Assembly (NCBI RefSeq): GCF_000015565.1
Contig: NC_008786.1
Span: 3,832,501 to 3,896,500 of the forward strand
DNA: 64,000 nucleotides
Reading direction: 5' to 3'
Source: Verminephrobacter eiseniae EF01-2
GTDB lineage: Bacteria > Pseudomonadota > Gammaproteobacteria > Burkholderiales > Burkholderiaceae_C
The notes under the pieces were generated by a model. The model was not told where the DNA came from. It did no database searches and worked only from the letters and a program-made list of their open reading frames with translations. Below are positions 17,305 to 26,159 of this stretch, in pieces. A program made the translations under genes and the position numbers. Position 1 is the first letter of the stretch. Each line of letters starts with the position of its first letter.

Positions 17305-19013
17305 CGCACATTCTCCTGGGGTTGCAAAAAATTGTCCTGCGCTGCGGCAGCGCAGTTGAAATCGACGCCGCTTTCCTTGCTGATTTGCCCGAGCAGATCG
17401 ACCTCCCACTGCAGGTAGGCCGTCATCGCGGCGCTGCGATCGTCATGGTCGTAGGGGCTGTACCAGATGTCGTCGTTGCGGTCAGCCATGTGCTGGAAGC
17501 CGGTCGCGCAAGGCAGTCCCGCCGTGCGCCAAGCCTGCGTGCCGCCACGCAGCACCCGAACCGGCACGCGGCTGGCAGCTTGCGCATCGGCAGCGGCCAG
17601 CGCGGCGAACTGCCCATCGCGCGAAGCGAGCACCAGCAGGCGGTGCTCCGGCAGCCGGCCCAGGCTTTGGCGCAGGCGTGACCGGACCGCAAACCAGGCG
17701 CCGGGGATATGGCCTGCGGCATAGGTCAGGCTGTCGTCCAGATCGACGACCAGCGCCTGGCCTGGCTGCTCCAGCCATGCCTTGAGCTCGAAGACCGGGA
17801 GCCAGTCGACCTGCGCCAGGTGCTCGCCGCCGAGAATCCTCGGCCCTTGCCAGCCACGGCGGAGCGCCGCGCCTGCGGAATGCAGCCCATCGCGCAGCAC
17901 ATGCACATCCTTGCAGCCCATTTGCAGCAGCCACGAGGCGGTCACCCGCGCGCGCACGCCGTTGTCGTCGACCAGCACCAGGCAAGCGTTGCGCACACCC
18001 ACGTAATCGTCGGTGGACTGGACCAATTGCCCGCCCGGAGCACTGCGCGAGCCGGGCAGATGGCCGGCCTGGTATTCCTCGGGCGTTCTGACATCGAGCA
18101 GGTAGAGATTGCGCCCGCTGCGCTGCCGCAGCGCGGCCAACTGCCCGGCATCGATTTCGCTCACGCCGAAGCGCCGCGCAATGCGCTGCGATGCCGCGAT
18201 GGCCTTGTGCAGCGCTCGTGGCGTGGGCGGCGGCGCCACTTCGGTCCGAGCATGCACCAGCGTGCCGCCGCTCAGATGCCATCCGGCGGTGCCGTTCTCG
18301 ACGACGACGACGGGGTTGGCAATGCCGGCGTTGATCAGCGCCTGTGCGCCGATGATTCCACGGGTGCGTCCGGCACAGTTGACGACGATCGTCGTCTGAT
18401 CGTTGTCGACCAAACCGAACACGCGATGAACCAACTCGGCGCCCGGGCAGGCGATGCCGCCCGGCAGGCTGTAGCGGTGGAACTCCTCATAAGGACGGCT
18501 GTCGAGCAGCAACATGTCCTTGCCCGATCGCATCCAATCGCGCAACGTGGCCGCAGAGATGCAAGGCGTCGCGCACGCGTGCTCGACATACTCCCCGAAA
18601 GCCTTGCTCGGCACGTAGACCCCCGAGAAAACCTGCAACCCGGCCGCCTTCCATGCGCTCAGCCCACCGCCGAGCAGGCTCAGGTTCGAGTAGCCCCAAG
18701 CGGCCAGCCGGCCGGCAGCGATCGCCGCCATGCCGTCCTGCGCGTCGCAGTCGTCGACCAGCACCATCCGCGTGTCGCGCCGCGGCACCAGCGCGTCGAC
18801 GAGCCATTCCATCCGGTTCAGCGGCAGCGAGACCGCCGCAAAGATATGCCCGGCGGAAAACTGGCCGCCGTCACGCACATCCAGCAGCGCCAGTTCTGCG
18901 CCGTCGGACAGCAACCGCTGTAGTTCGATGGCGCTCACCCGGCGCCGGGCAAGCGGGGACGCGGAGCCGTCGTCACGGGACTTCGACAGGAGAAGGGGTT
19001 GAGCTTGTGTCAT
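17301..19013 (-). CDS. Four-domain rhodanese-like sulfurtransferase
   Basis: The 570-residue protein is built of four rhodanese-like repeats, at about residues 27-130, 150-255, 285-390 and 415-510. Each has the LLDVR or VVDLDD strand and the AGHIPGA-type loop. Domain 2 has a classic active-site loop VNCAGRTRG with the persulfide cysteine. Domain 1 has a cysteine in VDDCDAQDG. Domain 3 (VDDNGVRAR) and domain 4 (LASRDGQF) lack it, so they are probably structural. It should carry sulfane sulfur between partners and is co-translated with the thiol dioxygenase. It is the first gene of the seven-gene operon. The ATG at 19013 is chosen over an in-frame start at 19211, which would cross the regulatory region. 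Confidence 0.88.
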   Translation of the reverse strand: MTQAQPLLLSKSRDDGSASPLARRRVSAIELQRLLSDGAELALLDVRDGGQFSAGHIFAAVSLPLNRMEWLVDALVPRRDTRMVLVDDCDAQDGMAAIAAGRLAAWGYSNLSLLGGGLSAWKAAGLQVFSGVYVPSKAFGEYVEHACATPCISAATLRDWMRSGKDMLLLDSRPYEEFHRYSLPGGIACPGAELVHRVFGLVDNDQTTIVVNCAGRTRGIIGAQALINAGIANPVVVVENGTAGWHLSGGTLVHARTEVAPPPTPRALHKAIAASQRIARRFGVSEIDAGQLAALRQRSGRNLYLLDVRTPEEYQAGHLPGSRSAPGGQLVQSTDDYVGVRNACLVLVDDNGVRARVTASWLLQMGCKDVHVLRDGLHSAGAALRRGWQGPRILGGEHLAQVDWLPVFELKAWLEQPGQALVVDLDDSLTYAAGHIPGAWFAVRSRLRQSLGRLPEHRLLVLASRDGQFAALAAADAQAASRVPVRVLRGGTQAWRTAGLPCATGFQHMADRNDDIWYSPYDHDDRSAAMTAYLQWEVDLLGQISKESGVDFNCAAAAQDNFLQPQENVR

Positions 19014-19031
19014 GGGCCGATACAAAAGGAA

Positions 19032-19052
19032 TGCGATGAGGCTAACATCGCA
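19032..19052. promoter_or_regulatory. LysR-type operator candidate between divergent genes
   Basis: TGCGATG, seven bases, then CATCGCA form a perfect interrupted palindrome. It contains the T-N11-A spacing of LysR-type binding sites and lies between the rhodanese operon and the divergent lysR gene. An AT-rich tract (19055-19100) follows and should hold the promoters. Confidence 0.65.
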
Positions 19053-19106
19053 ACAAAATAAGTATTTCTGTATTTTTGGAATTTCAACTTTCATTTTTCT
19101 GAAGTC

Positions 19107-20021
19107 ATGTCGATTCGCGAACTCGAAAGCCTGGTCGCGATCGCTGACAGCGGCAGCATCACGGCGGCAGCGGAGCGACTGTTTCTCAGCGTGCCGGCGG
19201 TCAGCGCGCAAATTGCCAGCCTGGAAGCGGCGCTGGGCACACCCATGCTGGACAGGAGGTACAAGCCGGCGCGCCTGAACCCGGCCGGCACGCTGCTGTG
19301 CGAGCGTGCACGCGCCGTGTTGAATTCATACCGGCAGTTCTACGAAACCGTGGCCAACACAGCCGACCTGGCCGGTGTGCTGGCGGTCGGCGCCTCGCCC
19401 ACCGTCTTGACCACCGTGATTCCGAAAACACTGGTGGCATTGCGCAGCGCCCATCCCCGCATCCAGATCCGTATGCAATACGGCCGCGCCTGGAACCTCC
19501 TGAAAGATTTGCAGCATGGCCAGATCGATGCGCTGATCATCAGCCAGCCCCCGGTCTCGATGGGCAACACCCAATGGACGCAGTTCGCGCAAGAACCGGT
19601 GACGGTGATTGCCCCGCCCGGAGCCAAAGGGCGCAACGATGAATCACTGCTGGCCGAATATCCCTACATCCGCTTCGGCCAACGGTTCTGGGTGGCCGAC
19701 ACCATCGCCGCCCATCTGGCCGAACGCGGCATCGTGCCGCAACAGATCATGCAAGCCGACTCGCGCGAAGCCATCGCGCTGATGGTGCGCCACGGGCTTG
19801 GCGTGTCCATCGTTCCGGAGAGCGACCCGCCGCTGTCCAAGCTCTACGGGCTGCGCGAGGTCGCGCTCGGCAAACCGCCGTTGACGCGCAACATCGGCCT
19901 GGCGCAAACCCCCGGCAATCCCAAGCAGGCCCTGATCGATGCGCTGCTGCATGGACTCACGGAAGCCACCGTATCGAGCAGGATGAAGCCTGCGCCATCC
20001 CGCTCACTTGGTGGGACATAA
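19107..20021 (+). CDS. LysR-family regulator, divergent from the sulfur operon
   Basis: The 304-residue protein has the LysR winged helix-turn-helix (IRELESLVAIADSGSITAAA, then ERLFLSVPAVSAQIASLEAA) and a periplasmic-binding-protein-like effector domain from about residue 90 (LAVGASPTVLTTVIPKTL). It is transcribed away from the rhodanese-dioxygenase-transporter-lyase operon, with the palindrome at 19032-19052 between them, so it most likely controls that operon in response to the imported compound. The effector is unknown. Confidence 0.92.
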   Translation: MSIRELESLVAIADSGSITAAAERLFLSVPAVSAQIASLEAALGTPMLDRRYKPARLNPAGTLLCERARAVLNSYRQFYETVANTADLAGVLAVGASPTVLTTVIPKTLVALRSAHPRIQIRMQYGRAWNLLKDLQHGQIDALIISQPPVSMGNTQWTQFAQEPVTVIAPPGAKGRNDESLLAEYPYIRFGQRFWVADTIAAHLAERGIVPQQIMQADSREAIALMVRHGLGVSIVPESDPPLSKLYGLREVALGKPPLTRNIGLAQTPGNPKQALIDALLHGLTEATVSSRMKPAPSRSLGGT

Positions 20022-20048
20022 GGATATTTGATGCCATTGCCCCGCCCC

Positions 20049-20096
20049 ATGACAACGACTATGACAACGACTATGACAACGACTATGACAACTACT
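20049..20096. repeat. 12-bp tandem repeat, ATGACAACGACT x4
   Basis: Three exact units of ATGACAACGACT and a fourth ending ACTACT lie between the convergent lysR gene and the restriction-subunit gene, and run into the stop codon of the latter. The repeat marks the left boundary of the defence locus. Confidence 0.88.
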
Positions 20097-23000
20097 GCAC
20101 CAACGCCATCAACTTCCCAAAACTGTCCACCACGTCATACCTCACATTCGCAGAGTTGATCCCATTGAAGAACTTGCGCGCGCACTCGGTCTTGGTTTCT
20201 TCAATTTTATTGAGCACCATGGATGAAATATCCCCTTTGGTCTCGGCAACGAAATACACATGCTTGACCATCCCCTCCTTGAACGAAATGGCCCAGTCGG
20301 GGGTGTAGTTGCCCACGGGGGTGGGGATATGGAAGCCGCGTGGCAATTTGGCGTAGACGACGACTTCGGCGCAGGTGTCCAATTCTTTCGCAAAATCCCG
20401 CTCGATGCCGGAATCGGTGACCACGTAATCGTAGATATGCCGCCGGAGCTTGTCCCCGGCCTTGCTGAAATCTTGCCCGGATTGCGCCACCGTGAAAATA
20501 TCCAGATCAAACCTGTCCTCGGCCAGATCATAGGCCAGGTGCTCGATGAGCATCGTCCCCTTCTGCTCGTTGATCAGCCGTATGGCCTCGGTGATGAAAC
20601 TCTCCGGGTTGGTGCAGAACTGCGCGAATGCGGCGGCATCGATCCCCTTGAGAATCTCTGCCGTCGTGCGTCGGGTCAGTTGGGTGCCGTCGGCGATTTT
20701 GCCGATCAGGTCGTACTTCACCTTTGAATGAATCGAATGCGCACTCTTTTCGGTCTTGCTGCTGCTGAGCACGAAGACCCTGCGGTTATCCAGTTCGTCA
20801 TGGCCCACATGGTCGGCCTGCTCGCCGGTTTGAATCAGATAATGCAGGGGCGGCACGCGCAGATTCTTGTCCAGTTCGGCGATGGCCTTGTCGACCAATT
20901 CGGCGGAATCAAAATCAACGCTGTAAAACGCCTTGCGATTGATCCGGTTCCATAGTTCCTTGAACTCCTGCTTGTCGAAGTTGTCATTGAGCGGATTTGT
21001 CTTTGAACGGCGACCATCGCCGATCTTGGGCAACTGGCTGTCATCAAAGACGCTATCGATCAACTGGTACACCTGATCGGCATGGGCTTGCAATTCCGGT
21101 GGCAGCATTGCCGGGGTGCCGTCCTTTCTGGCCTGGTGATAAGCCTCCGTGATGTGATTCGCATTGCCCCTGTAACCGTTCTTGAGCAGGTACTTGTAAA
21201 TCTGCCTGGCCAACTGCGGCGTGACCTCGACATCGCCGCTTGCGGTCTTGAGCAGTTTGCCGGTGAACCAGGCTTCATCAGCCACCCTGGGCCGCGCCGA
21301 CAAGGATTCGCTGATATCCTTCTGCAGCGCCGCCACAAAATCCTTGTAACTCTCGCTGGCCACCACCGTCAGCACATTCACCTCATGCACGGTAGCGGGA
21401 TCATCCATCCGGTCACCGCTCTGGTTGACAGACAAGCGCAGACCGCGCCCCACCTCCTGGCGCCGCGACACGGTATTGTCGCTGTGCTTGAGCGCACAGA
21501 TCACGAACACATTCGGATTATCCCAACCCTCACGCAGGGCGGAGTGCGAAAAGATGAAGCGCACCGGCTCGGCGAAGGATAGCAAGCGCTCCTTGTCCCT
21601 CAAAATCAGATCATAGGCATCCACGTCATTGGACAAACCCGCATTCTCGCCGCGCTTGTCCATATCGGGATCGGCAAGCCGCTTGGTTTTTTTGTCGATG
21701 GCAAAATAACCGCTATGCGTTGCTGCGGCATCCATGCCCTTCAGGTACTGGATATAGGGACACTGGGAGGGCATTTCATCCAGACTCAGCACCTCGTTCA
21801 GATACTGGCGATATTCCTCCTCGAAAATCCGCGCATAATCGCCCTTCTCATCGGCTGCAGAATAATCGCGGTACTTGGCCACTTCATCGATAAAGAACAA
21901 GGTCAGCACCTTGATGCCTTGCTGGAACAGCGCCCGTTCCTTATCGACGTGCGCCTTGATCGCCTCGCGAATCTGAATGCGGCGCAGCGCCGCCTCGTCC
22001 ACATCCCCAAGAACCTCGCCAGCGCAGAGTTCCACGCCATTGGTGAAACCCAAGGTATCGGTATTGGCGTTGATATCCGACACCACATAGCCATCATGGT
22101 ACTGACCAAGTTCATCCGAAAGGTCGAACAGATTATCGCCCCTGGAGAGCTTGCGCACGATGCGCCTGATCTCGCCACTCTTGAGCTTGCACTCGAATTC
22201 GACACGCGCCTCGGGCGGTTTCTTGGTGGAAGTTTCGATGGACTGCAAATACAGATAGGCATTGGTTCCCGCCAAACCCTTCACCGCAATGCCACGCACG
22301 GCGATCTTCTTGACCAGTTTCTGGTTATAGGCATCCAGTGCGTCCAGGCGATGGATTTTATTGTGCGTGGTCTTGTGGGTGGCCGAATAACGCAAGGCCA
22401 TCAACGCCTTGAATGCCTGCAGAGACTCCTGGGTCTGCGCACCTTCCATTTTCTGCGGCTCGTCCAGAATCAGGATGGGGCGGTTGGCGCTGATCACATC
22501 AATCGGCTTGCGGGACTGGAAATCGTCCAACTCTTCATAGATACGCCGGTTATCCGCCCCGCGTGCAGCAAACGCCTGCACATTGATCACCATCACATTG
22601 ATGCCGGCATCTGAAGAAAAACTCTCCAGATGATGCAATTGCCTGGAGTTGTAAATGAAAAAGCGCGCCTTTCTGTTGTAGGTCTCCTGAAAATGCTCCG
22701 CCGTCATCGCCAACGACTTCGCCACACCTTCACGGATGGCGATGCTGGGCACAACGATGATGAACTTGCTCCAGCCATATTGCCTGTTCAGCTCGAAAAT
22801 GGTCTTGATGTAGCAATAGGTCTTGCCGGTGCCGGTTTCCATCTCGATGTCGAGATTGAGCCGACTGACCTTGGTTTTGATCAACTCGTCGGACTGCGGC
22901 AGGTTCTGCTGGCGCTGAACCTGGATGATGTTCTTCAGCAAGCCGTCGTCTGTGAGCATCAGATCGGCGTTTTTGAATCCGTCTTGCATGTCTTGCGCAA

Positions 23001-23151
23001 AGATGGTTTCGGTGCTACCCGTCTTGGCTCGGCCCGGGTCGATGCGATAGCGGGTGGCTGGCGCCGAGGCAGGGGGCTGGCCTTTGAAGCAGTCGAGTAC
23101 GGCTTGCACGGCTGCTGTTTGGTAGGGTTGGGTTTTGAATTTGAGTTTCAT
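20092..23151 (-). CDS. Type III restriction-modification Res subunit (helicase-nuclease)
   Basis: This 1019-residue protein has the Res layout. The N-terminal segment is [20 protein letters not shown]2 motif I is [11 protein letters not shown] at residues about 105-114; motif II is [11 protein letters not shown] near 230; and motif VI lies in [19 protein letters not shown]. The C-terminal PD-(D/E)xK nuclease is visible as [10 protein letters not shown] and FVAETKG. In type III systems Res needs a Mod methyltransferase for DNA recognition, and none is encoded next to it. Its ATG at 23151 overlaps the HerA stop in ATGA; an ATG at 23160 is also possible. Its base composition is close to the helicase gene and less AT-rich than the two genes between them. 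Confidence 0.92.
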   Translation of the reverse strand: MKLKFKTQPYQTAAVQAVLDCFKGQPPASAPATRYRIDPGRAKTGSTETIFAQDMQDGFKNADLMLTDDGLLKNIIQVQRQQNLPQSDELIKTKVSRLNLDIEMETGTGKTYCYIKTIFELNRQYGWSKFIIVVPSIAIREGVAKSLAMTAEHFQETYNRKARFFIYNSRQLHHLESFSSDAGINVMVINVQAFAARGADNRRIYEELDDFQSRKPIDVISANRPILILDEPQKMEGAQTQESLQAFKALMALRYSATHKTTHNKIHRLDALDAYNQKLVKKIAVRGIAVKGLAGTNAYLYLQSIETSTKKPPEARVEFECKLKSGEIRRIVRKLSRGDNLFDLSDELGQYHDGYVVSDINANTDTLGFTNGVELCAGEVLGDVDEAALRRIQIREAIKAHVDKERALFQQGIKVLTLFFIDEVAKYRDYSAADEKGDYARIFEEEYRQYLNEVLSLDEMPSQCPYIQYLKGMDAAATHSGYFAIDKKTKRLADPDMDKRGENAGLSNDVDAYDLILRDKERLLSFAEPVRFIFSHSALREGWDNPNVFVICALKHSDNTVSRRQEVGRGLRLSVNQSGDRMDDPATVHEVNVLTVVASESYKDFVAALQKDISESLSARPRVADEAWFTGKLLKTASGDVEVTPQLARQIYKYLLKNGYRGNANHITEAYHQARKDGTPAMLPPELQAHADQVYQLIDSVFDDSQLPKIGDGRRSKTNPLNDNFDKQEFKELWNRINRKAFYSVDFDSAELVDKAIAELDKNLRVPPLHYLIQTGEQADHVGHDELDNRRVFVLSSSKTEKSAHSIHSKVKYDLIGKIADGTQLTRRTTAEILKGIDAAAFAQFCTNPESFITEAIRLINEQKGTMLIEHLAYDLAEDRFDLDIFTVAQSGQDFSKAGDKLRRHIYDYVVTDSGIERDFAKELDTCAEVVVYAKLPRGFHIPTPVGNYTPDWAISFKEGMVKHVYFVAETKGDISSMVLNKIEETKTECARKFFNGINSANVRYDVVDSFGKLMALVQ

Positions 23152-24872
23152 TTGGTACATCCGTTATTCGTCGAGGCAGCCGCTTTCCAATGGGATGAAT
23201 ATTGCGGCCCTTCAGATTGAGGTGTTGCCTGTGGCGGTATAATATGTACTGGCAATGGCATCGGCGAATCGACTCCAACAAGGATTGCCTCGCCTTGGCC
23301 TAACGTGGGCAAAAATGCAGCAGCAGAAGCATCCATGTTTCCGCAAGCCCTCTCTACAACTTGCCTGTCTTTCTCATTGATTAGACGATGAACAATAAAC
23401 ATCCCCATCTGACTGAGTACATCTTCAGGAATATCCCTTGGTCGTTGAGTTGCCAGCACTGTAGTTAATCCGTACTTGCGCCCCTCTTTTGCAATCACAC
23501 CAAATGACTCCAGGGACACCCTGCTGTATTCGTCCCCCAAAGATTTATCCAAAAACTGATGAGCTTCATCAAGTACAACTACAGTTGGATTGGTGCGAAA
23601 CGAGCCAGTACGAGCCAACTTCAACAGATAGCGACCGACTGCATTTGTAACCAATTCACGGGTATTGTGTTCAAACGGAAGGTACTCCATAGAAATTCGG
23701 AGAGCTGAATGATTTGATTTCATAAAATCCTCTACCATTTGTGGCAGTGGGATCAAGCCATCTGGTTTAAAGATGCATGCCATGAACGGGGATTTGAGGG
23801 TGGTTTCGATACGCGCAATAAGACTGGTGCAATAGGTCAGCTCGTTGCCCGCATCCCCCCACTTGGTATGATCTTTACCGAAATTTGCGGAAGGATAAGC
23901 GCATTCTTCCTGAATTTGTTTCGCCAAAAACTGTATGTCATAGAAAGCACCGTCTTGATCAAGCAATGCGGTATTTTGAATCAACTGTTGCTGAACTATT
24001 TCTTTGGTCCTATTAATTTTTGGGATGTAACCTTCAGGTGCCAGATCTTTGCAAAGGTGCGCAAGTTTGAGGCTTCGCAGAGCCTCACGTAACTTCGGTG
24101 CCTGAGACGCTCCGGTAGGATTGAAAAGCACAAATATATCTGACTCACTCAATTGATAGAAAGGATAGCCGACGAATTCCCGCTTGTCCTCGTCATTTTC
24201 CTTTTGTCCCCCTAAATAAACGTGCCTGACGCCAGTATTCAATGCCTTGAATTCACCTGTCGCATCGAACAGAATTACTTTCCCATTCAGTCGAACTATT
24301 TCTTCGACAAGACGCGCAACCGTCCAACTCTTCCCGCCGCCTGTCGTTCCCAAAACTGCACAGTGACGACCAAAAAGAGCTTCGGGAGTCAGCGACACTA
24401 CTGTGTTCAATGAATGTGACAGTGAAGCCAAGCGGATGCTTCGATCAGTTTCGTACCCTTGCTCTATAGCGTATTTTATCAATGAGGGATGGGCCGAAAA
24501 TACGTGTTGTGCAATGCGTGGGAGCGCTGGTATTCCACGAACGGCTTTTCCTGATGCAAGTTCGAGTGAGGTAAGTAGCTGAACCAGTCCTATCGGATTG
24601 GCAACGCTGTCAGTGTCTGCGGTGGGTTCTACCGTCAATCTGTCGCGCTCAGGAAGTTTTACTTCTGTAATCCGACCAACAATTGCGTATTCTTCGCCCT
24701 CAATCAGAACAAACTCGCCAACTTGTCCGGCAGGCATAGCATAACCCGCATGGTGGCCTGACACGGGCGAAGCTGCGTGAGGAAGATTTACCCTGACCAT
24801 ACTCGGATCAATCTGACAGACGGTGCCAATGTAACGAGCCGGATCAAATGGCGCTACTGGAAATCTACTCAT
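23148..24872 (-). CDS. HerA-like hexameric ATPase/translocase (DUF87)
   Basis: The 574-residue protein has an N-terminal HAS-barrel-like segment ([17 protein letters not shown]), Walker [21 protein letters not shown] at about residues 174-193, Walker [21 protein letters not shown] at about 445 and [19 protein letters not shown] with the sensor motif. HerA ATPases form hexameric rings. SIR2-HerA pairs are known anti-phage systems in which the two form one large complex that depletes NAD+ and attacks DNA. Start and stop overlap both neighbours by four bases (ATGA), so SIR2, HerA and Res are translationally coupled. The gene is visibly more AT-rich than its outer neighbours. Confidence 0.93.
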   Translation of the reverse strand: MSRFPVAPFDPARYIGTVCQIDPSMVRVNLPHAASPVSGHHAGYAMPAGQVGEFVLIEGEEYAIVGRITEVKLPERDRLTVEPTADTDSVANPIGLVQLLTSLELASGKAVRGIPALPRIAQHVFSAHPSLIKYAIEQGYETDRSIRLASLSHSLNTVVSLTPEALFGRHCAVLGTTGGGKSWTVARLVEEIVRLNGKVILFDATGEFKALNTGVRHVYLGGQKENDEDKREFVGYPFYQLSESDIFVLFNPTGASQAPKLREALRSLKLAHLCKDLAPEGYIPKINRTKEIVQQQLIQNTALLDQDGAFYDIQFLAKQIQEECAYPSANFGKDHTKWGDAGNELTYCTSLIARIETTLKSPFMACIFKPDGLIPLPQMVEDFMKSNHSALRISMEYLPFEHNTRELVTNAVGRYLLKLARTGSFRTNPTVVVLDEAHQFLDKSLGDEYSRVSLESFGVIAKEGRKYGLTTVLATQRPRDIPEDVLSQMGMFIVHRLINEKDRQVVERACGNMDASAAAFLPTLGQGEAILVGVDSPMPLPVHIIPPQATPQSEGPQYSSHWKAAASTNNGCTK

Positions 24873-26149
24873 GCTGTATCTCCTTCAATGCCGCGCATTC
24901 GTACCATGTGCTTTTCGAGATCAGTTTCCGCCACCATATCAGGTATTTCTCTGGCGATATCTTCAAATGTACCATTCAAAAATGTCAACCTGGCATCGCC
25001 TTGATCCATCATCTGCATGATGACTTTTAGATATTTATTTGCATTTTCCTTTTTCAAATTGGATTCCAAATATGGATCAACGACCACAACCTTCAAACCA
25101 AGATTTGATCGGATGGCAGACAAAACAGGTTCGGCAATGTGGTTATCATTAAATCCAAATCCAACAATCACTAACCCCGTATTAGGTTCACGTAAGGCTG
25201 CTTGGAGTGCGGCCATCATTTCAAGATAAGGTTGTGAGAATGCTTGTTCGTACTTGCTGCTACGCGGATAAATCAGCAATGGTTTATCGGTATTGTGTTT
25301 CTTTTCAATATCACTTTCACATCGCTCCCAATCAATTGAACCGTGCAATTTGTAAAGATGAAACACATTCGGTATGAATGCCGATGCGTTACCATCAGTG
25401 CCGCGACGTACTATGTCGTAGGTGAAATAAACAGGATCGAATGTTGGTGGTAACGTGGGAGAAAACCCATCGATTACAACAAAGCGCCCGCTTTTGGCCG
25501 CGTGCTCAAAGCAAAGATCATAGTTGGTTGTAAATATCTTTGTCCTACCCTTGCCCGATGAACGACGTGCGATTCGTTGAAGGAATGTGCGATGTATAGG
25601 CAGCGGATCTGTACTTTTTAAGAAGTCAACAGCGGCACGAATTTCTTTTTCCGCCAATGATTTGAATTTTTCAAGGCGTTTCAATTCACCGTTACGCAGG
25701 AAATTTTCAGCGACCTTGCACGCAGATAGTAGTTCTTCAATATTCTTATTACCAGCCGGGTGTCTTACGCTGGCAAGGAGCTTTGTCCACAGTGCTTTAT
25801 TCTTTGAAGTATATGCGGTTTCCACTCGTTGCCAAAGGTCTTGCATAGTCGGGGCCTTGCACTTCGAGGGATCTGAGTCGTCCAGCACGCAAAGTGAAGT
25901 CCCAAGGCCAGACAATACAACCAGATTCTGACAGCGAATTACCTCCGACAGCGAACGCCGAATCTGGTCGGTTGCTTTATTTCGTTCAGGTTTCTTATCT
26001 GCTGACTGCTGCCCATTACTAGTTTTGGGCGAAAGCCATGACTGATTGGTATATGCTGATCTTATTTTCATATCGCTATTTCCATTTTTTAGGCAATCAT
26101 CTGGATCGATCAAAACCTGAGAATTACTGTTACCCGTTATTTCGTTCAT
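24869..26149 (-). CDS. SIR2-family NADase, defence type
   Basis: The 426-residue protein carries the SIR2-like Rossmann core used in anti-phage systems. NLVVLSGLGTSLC at residues 76-87 is the NAD-binding glycine motif, KIFTTNYDLCFEH at 204-216 holds the key Asn-Asp, LYKLHGSIDW at 265-274 holds the catalytic-type histidine, and VIVGFGFNDNHIAEP lies at 328-341. There are no zinc-finger cysteines, unlike deacetylase sirtuins. GAGG lies five to six bases before the ATG at 26149, only 9 bp past the helicase stop. It pairs with HerA downstream. Base composition is clearly AT-rich, which points to separate origin. Confidence 0.93.
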   Translation of the reverse strand: MNEITGNSNSQVLIDPDDCLKNGNSDMKIRSAYTNQSWLSPKTSNGQQSADKKPERNKATDQIRRSLSEVIRCQNLVVLSGLGTSLCVLDDSDPSKCKAPTMQDLWQRVETAYTSKNKALWTKLLASVRHPAGNKNIEELLSACKVAENFLRNGELKRLEKFKSLAEKEIRAAVDFLKSTDPLPIHRTFLQRIARRSSGKGRTKIFTTNYDLCFEHAAKSGRFVVIDGFSPTLPPTFDPVYFTYDIVRRGTDGNASAFIPNVFHLYKLHGSIDWERCESDIEKKHNTDKPLLIYPRSSKYEQAFSQPYLEMMAALQAALREPNTGLVIVGFGFNDNHIAEPVLSAIRSNLGLKVVVVDPYLESNLKKENANKYLKVIMQMMDQGDARLTFLNGTFEDIAREIPDMVAETDLEKHMVRMRGIEGDTA

Positions 26150-26159
26150 GAGTGCCTCA

